Positions 57,964 through 64,000 of a DNA stretch of 64,000 bases are shown here, piece by piece. The position numbers were made by a program, and so were the translations under genes. The stretch is from Flavonifractor sp. An112. GTDB taxonomy: Bacteria; Bacillota; Clostridia; Oscillospirales; Oscillospiraceae. Each line of letters begins with the position of its first letter. Position 1 is the first letter of the stretch. The DNA lies in assembly GCF_002161085.1 (NCBI RefSeq), contig NZ_NFLU01000004.1, positions 179,984 through 243,983 on the forward strand, written 5' to 3'. The notes below the pieces were generated by a model that worked only from the letters and a program-made list of their open reading frames with translations, was not told the origin of the DNA and made no database searches.

Positions 57964-58749
57964 ATGCTGCTTGCGGTGGACGTGGGCAACACCAATATGG
58001 TGTTCGGCATTTATGAGGGGGCGGAGCTGAAGGGCAGCTTCCGCACCATGACGGACAGCGACCGCACCTCTGATGAGCTGGGGCTGCTGGTGTGCCAGTA
58101 TTTCCAGCGCTTCGGCCTGGAGCTGGACCAGATCGAGGATGTGGTGATCGGCTCGGTGGTGCCCCAGGTGATGCACACCCTCACCAACGCCATGAAAAAG
58201 TATGTGGGCAAGACCCCTCTGGTGCTGGACGATGGACTGGACCCCCGGCTTCCCTATGTGCCCTGTGCCAGTGAGGAGCGGTTGGGTCCCGACCGGGCGG
58301 CGGCCGACATCGCTGCCATGGCCAAATACGGGAAACCTCTGATTGTGCTGGACTTCGGCACCGCCACTACCCTGGACGCGGTGAGTCGGGACGGGGTGTA
58401 CCTGGGCGGCTGTATCACCGCCGGGGTACGGGTATCTATCGACGGGTTGTTCCAAAAGACTGCTTTGTTGCCCCGGGTGGAGCTGGTGAAACCGGCTACC
58501 GTGCTGGGTACCACCGCCGTGGGCCAGATCCAGGCAGGAGCGGTGATGGGTTATATCGGAGCCATTGAATACCTGATCCGTCAGGCCAAGAAGGAGATCG
58601 GCGAGCCGGACGTGAAGGTGATCGCCACCGGTGGGCTGGCCCGGATGGTGGCGGACAATACCGACCTCATCGATGTGGTGGACCCCCGGCTGGTGCTGGA
58701 CGGCCTGCGCATCATCTATGAGCGGGAGAAGGGCATACAGAGCCTGTAA
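57964..58749 (+). CDS. coaX: Type III pantothenate kinase
   Basis: First committed step of coenzyme A synthesis, insensitive to CoA feedback. The 261-residue ASKHA-fold protein begins LLAVDVGNTNMVFGIYEG and has LGPDRAAADIAAM, LDFGTATTLDAV, GGCITAGVRVSIDGL and VIATGGLARM. I choose the ATG at 57964, 7 bp after GGGAAGG; the ATG at 57958 overlaps that site. Confidence 0.94.
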   Translation: MLLAVDVGNTNMVFGIYEGAELKGSFRTMTDSDRTSDELGLLVCQYFQRFGLELDQIEDVVIGSVVPQVMHTLTNAMKKYVGKTPLVLDDGLDPRLPYVPCASEERLGPDRAAADIAAMAKYGKPLIVLDFGTATTLDAVSRDGVYLGGCITAGVRVSIDGLFQKTALLPRVELVKPATVLGTTAVGQIQAGAVMGYIGAIEYLIRQAKKEIGEPDVKVIATGGLARMVADNTDLIDVVDPRLVLDGLRIIYEREKGIQSL

Positions 58750-58751
58750 GT

Positions 58752-58787
58752 AAAAATGCCTGGGTACCTTGGTACCCAGGCATTTTT
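58752..58787. terminator. Bidirectional terminator
   Basis: AAAAATGCCTGGGTACC TT GGTACCCAGGCATTTTT. It serves coaX and the facing ABC transporter operon. Confidence 0.92.
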
Positions 58788-58799
58788 GATTCGTTTCTC

Positions 58800-59579
58800 C
58801 TATTCGCTGAGGAGCATCCGGTCATTCTCCACATGGAACTTGTCCAGCAGGTCCTGAACGGTGAGATTCTGCTTCTCCTCCCCCCGAATGTCCGCCACGA
58901 TCTGGCCGCTGTCCATCATGATGAGCCGGTTGCCGTGGGCAATGGCATCCCGCATATTGTGGGTGATCATCAGGGTGGTGAGCTTGTCCCGGCGGACGAT
59001 CCGCTCGGTGGTCTCCAGCACCTTGGCCGCCGTCTTGGGGTCCAGGGCGGCGGTATGCTCGTCCAGCAGCAGCAGCTTGGGCTTTTTCAGGGTGGCCATC
59101 AGCAGGGTGAGGGCCTGCCGCTGGCCGCCTGAGAGCAGGCCCACCTTGCTGGTGAGCCGGTCCTCCAGCCCCAGGCCCAGGATGGCCAGCTTCTCCCGGT
59201 ACTGCTTGCGCTCGGCGTTGGTGATGCCGTAGCGCAGTCCCCGGCCCTGGCCCCGGCGGAAAGCCAGCGCCAGATTTTCCTCAATGCCCATGGTGGCGGC
59301 GGTACCCATCATGGGGTCCTGAAAGACCCGGCCGATGAATTTGGCCCGCTTGTGCTCGGGCAGCTTGGTCACATTCTGGCCGTCAATGGAGATGGTGCCG
59401 CTGTCGGGAGGGAAGACCCCGGCTACCAGATTGAGCAGGGTGGATTTGCCTGCGCCGTTGCCGCCGATGACGGTAACGAAGTCCCCGTCCTCCAGCGTGA
59501 GGGACAGGCCGTTCATGGCCCGTTTTTCGTTGATGGTGCCGGCGTTGAAGGTCTTGTAGAGATCACGCACCTCAAGCAT
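58800..59579 (-). CDS. ABC transporter ATP-binding protein
   Basis: A 259-residue ATPase of an importer. Walker A is VIGGNGAGKSTLLNLVAG, the signature is LLSGGQRQALTLLMATLK, and Walker B is LLLLDEHTAALDPKT, with the switch His in MITHNMRDAI. It overlaps the permease gene by 8 bp. The set resembles the TrpXYZ-type uptake systems of Firmicutes. Confidence 0.92.
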   Translation of the reverse strand: MLEVRDLYKTFNAGTINEKRAMNGLSLTLEDGDFVTVIGGNGAGKSTLLNLVAGVFPPDSGTISIDGQNVTKLPEHKRAKFIGRVFQDPMMGTAATMGIEENLALAFRRGQGRGLRYGITNAERKQYREKLAILGLGLEDRLTSKVGLLSGGQRQALTLLMATLKKPKLLLLDEHTAALDPKTAAKVLETTERIVRRDKLTTLMITHNMRDAIAHGNRLIMMDSGQIVADIRGEEKQNLTVQDLLDKFHVENDRMLLSE

Positions 59580-60519
59580 TGCGCGATGCCTCCTTTCGAA
59601 CCGTCTTGGTGAAGTACTTGCCCTTCCAGTAGGGGATGCTGAGGAACAGGGCCACCACCACGGCGGAGAGCAGCTTCAGGTCGGTGGACTCCAGGCCCAG
59701 GCGCAGCACGAACTGGAGCACGATGTAGTAGATGATGGAGCCGATGACGGCGGAGAGCAGCTTCAGGGCGAAGTTTCGGAACACCTTGCCCAGCAGCACC
59801 TCGCCGATGATGACGGCGGCCAGGCCGATGACGATGGCGCCACGGCCCATATCCACGGTGGAGCTGCCCTGATACTGGGCCAGCAGAGCGCCGGACAGGG
59901 CCACAAGGCCGTTGGACACCACCAGACCCAGTACCTTGCACCAGCTGGTGTTGATGCCCTGGGCCCGGGCCATGGCCTGATTGGCGCCGGTGGCCCGCAG
60001 GGCGCAGCCCAGCTCCGTGCCGAAGAACCAGTAGAGCACGGCAATGAGCACCACCGTAAAGATGGCCAGCAGAAACAGGGGATTGGTCAGGTCAAGCTCC
60101 CGGATGTAGCGGGAGGAGACCAGCAGATCCTGCTTGTCCACGCTGAGGGCCAGGGTGGCCTTGGTCTTGGCGTCGCTCCAGAGAGCCATGATGCGCAGGT
60201 TAATGGAGTAGAGGGCCAGCTGGGTCAGGATACCGGCCAGAATAGCGGGGATGCCGCAGGCGGTGTGGAGCAGGCCGGTAATCAGTCCCGCCAGCATTCC
60301 GGCGATGACGGCCATCAGCAGGGCCAGCCAGGGGTTCCAGCCCTGGCTGATAAACAGGGCCGCCACCGCGCCGCCGGTGGCCAGGGAGCCGTCCACCGTC
60401 AGGTCGGCAATATCCAGGATGCGGAAGGTGATATACACCCCAATGGCCATGATGCCCCAGGCCAGTCCCTGGCCGAAGGCGCCGGGCAGAGAGTTGAAAA
60501 ATGAGAACAGGAAGTCCAT
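59572..60519 (-). CDS. ABC transporter permease
   Basis: A 315-residue membrane protein with 8-9 hydrophobic segments of the branched-chain-type permease family (GQGLAWGIMAIGVYITFRIL, DLTVDGSLATGGAVAALFIS, GALLAQYQGSSTVDMGRGAI). A basic C-terminus (YWKGKYFTKTVRKEAS) follows. Partner of the ATPase just downstream and of the binding lipoprotein upstream. Confidence 0.9.
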   Translation of the reverse strand: MDFLFSFFNSLPGAFGQGLAWGIMAIGVYITFRILDIADLTVDGSLATGGAVAALFISQGWNPWLALLMAVIAGMLAGLITGLLHTACGIPAILAGILTQLALYSINLRIMALWSDAKTKATLALSVDKQDLLVSSRYIRELDLTNPLFLLAIFTVVLIAVLYWFFGTELGCALRATGANQAMARAQGINTSWCKVLGLVVSNGLVALSGALLAQYQGSSTVDMGRGAIVIGLAAVIIGEVLLGKVFRNFALKLLSAVIGSIIYYIVLQFVLRLGLESTDLKLLSAVVVALFLSIPYWKGKYFTKTVRKEASRNA

Positions 60520-60560
60520 GATTCTGCCTCCAAATGATTAAAATCTTGCATCGCATACCG

Positions 60561-60599
60561 GAAAAGGGCGGAGAAGGGAAGTCCCTTCTCCGCTCTTTT
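60561..60599 (-). terminator. Internal terminator between binding protein and permease genes
   Basis: On the minus strand AGCGGAGAAGGGA and TCCCTTCTCCGCCCTTTT form a stem followed by a short T-run. It would let the binding protein be made in excess over the membrane parts. Confidence 0.7.
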
Positions 60600-60615
60600 G
60601 TCTGGGCGTGGGTGC

Positions 60616-61635
60616 TCAGGCGATGGGCTCGTAGTCCTCAGGCATGGTCAGCCCCAGAGTCTCGCAGTTGGCGGCGTTGTACATCTTGGTCACCGTGGGG
60701 GCGTACTCGATGGGCATGGTGGAGATGTCCGCCTCGCCGGTCAGGATCTGGGCGGCCATCTCACCGGTCTTGTAGCCGATGTCGTAGTAGCTGATGGACA
60801 GGGTGGCCACACCGCAGCCGGAGCAGATACCGGACTCACCGGCGATCACCGGCACGCCGGCGGGGAGAACCACGTTGGCGATGGTCTCAGTGTTGGCGGC
60901 GGCGGTGTTATCGGTGGGGATGTAGATCACGTCGGAACTGTCACAGGCGGTCTGGGTCACGGAGGACAGGTCGTTGACGTCGGTGAAGGCATACTGGGTG
61001 CAGGTGTAGCCCATATCCTCCAGATAGCCCTGGATGGTCTGTACCTGATAGACCGAATTGGGCTCGCCGGAGCAGTAGAGCAGGCCTACGTTCTGGGCGT
61101 CGGGGAAGAGCTCATTGAGCATGGCGGCCTGCTGGTCCAGGGGAGCCAGGTCGGAGGTGCCGGAGATGTTGCCGCCCACGGTGCCGGTCCAGTCGGTGAT
61201 GGAGAGGGCGGTGGCGTAGTCGGTCACCGAGGTGCCCAGAATGGGAATGTCGGCGGTGGCAGAGGCGGCGGCCTGGAGGGGATAGGTGGCGTTGGCAAGA
61301 ATCAGGTCCACCTGATCGGCCACAAAGCCGTCCATAATAGTGCCGCAGTTGGCGTATTCGCCGCCGGCGTCCTGCTCCTCAAAGGTCACCTGGCCGGGCA
61401 GCTTCTCATTGAGGGCGTCCTTGAAGCCCTGGGTGGCGGCGTCCAGCGCATCGTGGGTCATCTGCTGGCAGATGCCTACGGTGTAGGTCTCGCCGCTGGC
61501 GGCGGGTTCTCCGCCGGAGGGAGTCTGGGAGTTGCCGGCGGGGGAACTGGCGGCGCCGGAGGTGCCGCCGCCGCAGGCGGTGAGGGTGAGAGCCAGTGCG
61601 CCGGTGAGCAGTCCGGCTGAGATACGCTTATTCAT
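60616..61635 (-). CDS. ABC transporter substrate-binding lipoprotein
   Basis: A 339-residue exported binding protein. The lipobox ALTLTAC is near residue 20, followed by a Gly/Ser/Pro-rich linker and a two-lobed fold of the ABC_sub_bind (DUF534) type: YTVGICQQMTHDALDAATQG, GTSVTDYATALSI, NVGLLYCSGEPNSVYQVQ and VPVIAGESGICSGCGVATLS. Relatives bind tryptophan, tyrosine or other amino acids; the substrate here is not known. The ATG at 61635 follows AAGAGG. Confidence 0.9.
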   Translation of the reverse strand: MNKRISAGLLTGALALTLTACGGGTSGAASSPAGNSQTPSGGEPAASGETYTVGICQQMTHDALDAATQGFKDALNEKLPGQVTFEEQDAGGEYANCGTIMDGFVADQVDLILANATYPLQAAASATADIPILGTSVTDYATALSITDWTGTVGGNISGTSDLAPLDQQAAMLNELFPDAQNVGLLYCSGEPNSVYQVQTIQGYLEDMGYTCTQYAFTDVNDLSSVTQTACDSSDVIYIPTDNTAAANTETIANVVLPAGVPVIAGESGICSGCGVATLSISYYDIGYKTGEMAAQILTGEADISTMPIEYAPTVTKMYNAANCETLGLTMPEDYEPIA

Positions 61636-61706
61636 GAGATTGACCTCTTTTCCTTGTTTGCCTCCCCATATCTGAGAGATACAGGAAGCACTTATACTGA
61701 TTTTGC

Positions 61707-61735
61707 AGTTTAGCACTTAAAAGGCCAAAAGTCAA
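61707..61735 (-). promoter_or_regulatory. Promoter of the ABC importer operon
   Basis: On the minus strand TTGACT (61735-61730), a 17 bp spacer and TAAACT (61712-61707). Confidence 0.72.
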
Positions 61736-61764
61736 GTATGATATTTTTTTGACGAACATAGAGC

Positions 61765-61801
61765 AAAAAAAACGGAGCGCTGCAAGAATTGCAGCACTCC
61801 G
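61765..61801 (-). terminator. Terminator of mreB
   Basis: On the minus strand CGGAGTGCTGCAA and TTGCAGCGCTCCG pair with one mismatch, followed by eight T. Confidence 0.85.
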
Positions 61802-61819
61802 GAAGAAATTCGGCAAGAT

Positions 61820-62842
61820 TTAATTCATCTGCTTGCGGCGGGACAGGTTGATGGTGCCGTCCTGCATGGAGTCCACGTCGTCCAGGCTCTTGCCGGTACC
61901 GTAGGCCACGCAGGAGATGGCGTCATCGGCTACATGGGTCTCGATGCCGGTGTGGGACTCGATCAGCTTGTCGAAGCCCCAGACCAGGGAGCCGCCGCCG
62001 GTCATGCAGATACCGTTGGTGGAGATATCGGCCACCAGCTCGGGGGGCGTACGCTCCAGCACGCCGTGGATGGCCTCCAGGATGCGGGTGGAGACCTCCT
62101 CGAAGGCCTCGATCATTTCGCTGGAGGAGACGGAGAATACCCGGGGCAGGCCGGTCATCAGGCAGCGGCCCTTGATCTCGATGGTCTGCTCCTCGGGGCG
62201 GGGGAACACACAGCCAATCTGCATCTTCAGTTCCTCGGCAGTACGCTCGCCGATGAGCACGTTATGCTTGCGGCGGATATACTTGACAATGGCCTCGTCG
62301 AACTGGTCGCCGGCGATCTTGATGGAGGTGGACTCCACGATGCCGGACAGGGAGATGACGGCGATATCAGTGGTGCCGCCGCCGATGTCCACGATCATGT
62401 GGCCGTCGGGCTTGGCGATGTCGATACCGGCGCCAATGGCAGCGGCTACGGGCTCCTCAATGAGGTACACCCGGCGGGCGCCGGCCTGGATGCCGGCGTC
62501 GATGACGGCACGCTCCTCCACCTCGGTGATGCCGGAGGGAACGCAGATAACAATGCGGGGCTTGAACAGCCGGAAGGAGGTCACCTTGCGGATGAACTCC
62601 TTGAGCATCCGCTCGGTCATGTCGTAGTCGGAGATAACGCCCTCCCGCAGGGGACGGATGGCCACAATGTTGCCGGGGGTACGGCCCAGCATCTGCTGAG
62701 CCTCAGTGCCCACTTTGAGCAGCTTGCCCGTATTCTTGTCAATGGCCACCACGGAGGGCTCCCGCAGGACCACGCCCTTGCCCTTTACATAGACCAGGAT
62801 AGAAGCAGTACCCAGGTCGATACCGATATCTTTACTGAACAT
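61820..62842 (-). CDS. mreB: Rod-shape-determining protein MreB (Mbl-like)
   Basis: Bacterial actin that guides side-wall synthesis. The 340-residue protein begins FSKDIGIDLGTASILVYVKG and has VAIRPLREGVISDYDMTE, CVPSGITEVEERAVIDAG, EEPVAAAIGAGIDIAKPDG, MIVDIGGGTTDIAVISL and GICMTGGGSLVWGFDKL. It is alone, without mreCD, which suits an Mbl- or MreBH-type paralogue. Confidence 0.93.
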   Translation of the reverse strand: MFSKDIGIDLGTASILVYVKGKGVVLREPSVVAIDKNTGKLLKVGTEAQQMLGRTPGNIVAIRPLREGVISDYDMTERMLKEFIRKVTSFRLFKPRIVICVPSGITEVEERAVIDAGIQAGARRVYLIEEPVAAAIGAGIDIAKPDGHMIVDIGGGTTDIAVISLSGIVESTSIKIAGDQFDEAIVKYIRRKHNVLIGERTAEELKMQIGCVFPRPEEQTIEIKGRCLMTGLPRVFSVSSSEMIEAFEEVSTRILEAIHGVLERTPPELVADISTNGICMTGGGSLVWGFDKLIESHTGIETHVADDAISCVAYGTGKSLDDVDSMQDGTINLSRRKQMN

Positions 62843-62951
62843 ACCTGCACCTCGACGTTTTACTCTGTATGATGAATGGTGATGACTGACCAGAAAGCCA
62901 ACTCAGTCAAACAAGACTGGATGATGCAATGCCCCAGTCTGAATCCTCTAT

Positions 62952-62980
62952 ATTATACAGAAGTATGCCCGCCATTTCAA
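62952..62980 (-). promoter_or_regulatory. Promoter of mreB
   Basis: On the minus strand TTGAAA (62980-62975), a 17 bp spacer and a perfect TATAAT (62957-62952), with a leader of about 100 bases. Confidence 0.8.
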
Positions 62981-63034
62981 CGTAAATTTCCGCTAATTTT
63001 CTGAATTTTCCCGGCAGATGACCGGTCAGACCGC

Positions 63035-63691
63035 CTATCTGGCCCGGGCAAGGGCGGCGCACACCACATCCTCTGCCCCCATGGTACGCAGGGTGCGGGC
63101 GCATTCGGACAGGGTGGAACCGGTGGTTACCACATCGTCAATGAGCAGGACCCGCTTTCCCGCCACCAGCTCCGGGTCCACCGGGGTGTAGGCACCCAGT
63201 ACATTGGCCCGGCGCTGGGCATCCTCGGTGATACCGGACTGGGGATCGGTATTCCGCTCCTTCCGCAGGGTCTCCACCGCCACATCTCCCAGCTCCAGAG
63301 CGGCGGCGCTGGCCAGCAGGAAGGCCTGATCGTAGCCACGCTCTCTCTTTCGCCGGTCGGAGAGAGGCACCCAGGTGATGAGATCGTACCGCCCGTCCAA
63401 ATGATCGTGGACACACTGGGCCACCAATTTGCCGTATACTTTATGATAGCCACGGCGTCCTTTAAATTTGTACCGGTGGATGGAATCTCGCACCTTGTCC
63501 TGATAGCGCAGCGGCGCGGCACACAGAGAGAAAAATTCCCCTGTCAGTTCCGCTTCGCCGTCGGTGAGCCAGGGCAGTTCCCGCTGGCAGCGCCGGCAGA
63601 AGCCGCTTTCGCCGGAGTCCAGCACCTTCCCGCAGAACACGCACTTGGGCGGGAAGAGCAGGTCCAGCACAAAGCCCAGCGGCCCGCTCAT
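63035..63691 (-). CDS. ComFC family phosphoribosyltransferase-like protein
   Basis: A 218-residue protein of the ComF/GntX group. The N-terminal zinc finger is KCVFCGKVLDSGESGFCRRC; the phosphoribosyl-transferase motif is VLLIDDVVTTGSTLSECART, with YKFKGRRGYHKVYGKLVA and RRKRERGYDQAFLLA between. In Bacillus and others it aids DNA uptake, but comFA is not beside it. GGAGGGATC precedes the ATG. It overlaps the upstream gene end by 4 bp. Confidence 0.9.
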   Translation of the reverse strand: MSGPLGFVLDLLFPPKCVFCGKVLDSGESGFCRRCQRELPWLTDGEAELTGEFFSLCAAPLRYQDKVRDSIHRYKFKGRRGYHKVYGKLVAQCVHDHLDGRYDLITWVPLSDRRKRERGYDQAFLLASAAALELGDVAVETLRKERNTDPQSGITEDAQRRANVLGAYTPVDPELVAGKRVLLIDDVVTTGSTLSECARTLRTMGAEDVVCAALARAR

Positions 63692-63867
63692 TTTGATCCC
63701 TCCGCCGGAATCGGCCCGTGCTCCTTTTCAAATTCCCGGATGCAGCTTTGGATCAGATAATGTGCCTGTCCATTGATGGTTCTGCCCTCATAAGATGCAA
63801 TATACCGCAGTTTCTGATGGATCTCAGGCGTGACCCGTAAGCCAATGTGTTTGACTTCTTTTCCCAT
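63688..63867 (-). CDS. Small ribbon-helix-helix DNA-binding protein
   Basis: A 59-residue protein, MGKEVKHIGLRVTPEIHQKL onward: a beta strand (KHIGLRV) followed by two helices (PEIHQKLRYIASYEG and INGQAHYLIQSCIREFEKEH), the Arc/CopG pattern. No toxin partner is next to it; the downstream gene is comFC-like. GGAGG lies 11 bp before the ATG at 63867. An inverted repeat and direct repeats upstream may be its own operator. Confidence 0.75.
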   Translation of the reverse strand: MGKEVKHIGLRVTPEIHQKLRYIASYEGRTINGQAHYLIQSCIREFEKEHGPIPAEGSK

Positions 63868-63891
63868 ATCTTTCACACCTCCATCCTGCTT

Positions 63892-63977
63892 TGCGTGCGA
63901 TTGCACGCATCCTGGATATATAGTATGAAAGTTTGGGTGGAATATGGGGGAGTGCACAAAATTGCACGCACAAAATT
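63892..63977. promoter_or_regulatory. Repeats upstream of the RHH gene
   Basis: TGCGTGC GATT GCACGCA (63892-63909) is an inverted repeat. TTGCACGCA recurs at 63962-63970, and GCACAAAATT occurs twice (63954-63963 and 63968-63977). Such clusters are typical binding sites of ribbon-helix-helix proteins. The window ends shortly after. Confidence 0.45.
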
Positions 63978-64000
63978 CGACTAGATGGGATGGGCGGGCG

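Overview
The window looks like chromosomal DNA of a GC-rich, anaerobic, spore-forming member of the Clostridia, most likely an Oscillospiraceae relative of Flavonifractor, Intestinimonas or Lawsonibacter. This is inferred from gene content, not from a database search. The sporulation genes spoIIGA-sigE and ypeB mark an endospore former. Desulfoferrodoxin and rubrerythrin mark an anaerobe that detoxifies oxygen by reduction, and PyrK with a class 1B PyrD fits the same picture. I see no phage, no insertion sequence, no CRISPR array, and no rRNA or tRNA gene.

Layout. 1-5.5 kb: end of hisC, a DsrE-like gene, spoIIGA-sigE, a MarR regulator with a MATE exporter that share one operator sequence, and a cytidylate-kinase-like gene. 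5.5-13.3 kb: a pyrimidine operon (pyrC, pyrF, a zinc-ribbon protein, pyrK, pyrD) preceded by a good promoter and a probable attenuator, followed by a histidine phosphatase-acetyltransferase fusion and a YgiQ radical SAM protein. 13.4-16.9 kb: a secreted phosphodiester glycosidase, then an oxidative-stress cluster (Fur/PerR-like regulator, desulfoferrodoxin, rubrerythrin). The 3' end of rubrerythrin is duplicated around a 163 bp block made of five hairpins. 16.9-24.4 kb, minus strand: acetyltransferase, DegV, GH13 glycosidase, trmD, rimM, khpA, rpsP, ffh, ylxM and a formate/nitrite-type channel; this is the classic SRP-ribosome maturation block.

24.5-36 kb: an SLH-domain surface protein, an MFS transporter, ddl-murF (peptidoglycan precursors), mtnA, an ABC-F ATPase, a YdcF-like protein, prfA, two small proteins and tsaC. 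36.0-37.6 kb: a self-contained cassette flanked by terminators. It holds a secreted EF-hand-like and His-rich small protein, an ECF sigma factor and an RsgI-like membrane anti-sigma factor, behind an ECF-type promoter. 37.6-37.9 kb: a gene-free stretch that folds on paper into two successive cloverleaf (four-way junction) structures just upstream of coaE. 37.9-47.8 kb: coaE, an M18 aminopeptidase, a secreted protein with a DnaJ-type zinc domain, a VanY-like lipoprotein behind a truncated SLH gene, uppP, ftsK/spoIIIE and an acetyltransferase.

47.9-64 kb: an iron-containing alcohol dehydrogenase with a Rex-like operator, ypeB with a forespore sigma-type promoter, gltX, trpS, a WecA/TagO-type transferase with wecB (undecaprenyl-linked glycan start), an unknown anchored protein, three unknown minus-strand genes, a YfcE-like phosphoesterase, coaX, a three-gene ABC importer, mreB, a ComFC-like protein and a small ribbon-helix-helix protein.

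Envelope work recurs throughout (ddl, murF, uppP, VanY-like, WecA/TagO, wecB, mreB, SLH and CuAO-stalk proteins). Most transcription units are cleanly bounded by strong hairpin terminators, many of them bidirectional. Promoters quoted were picked by eye as TTGACA/TATAAT-like pairs with 17 bp spacing.
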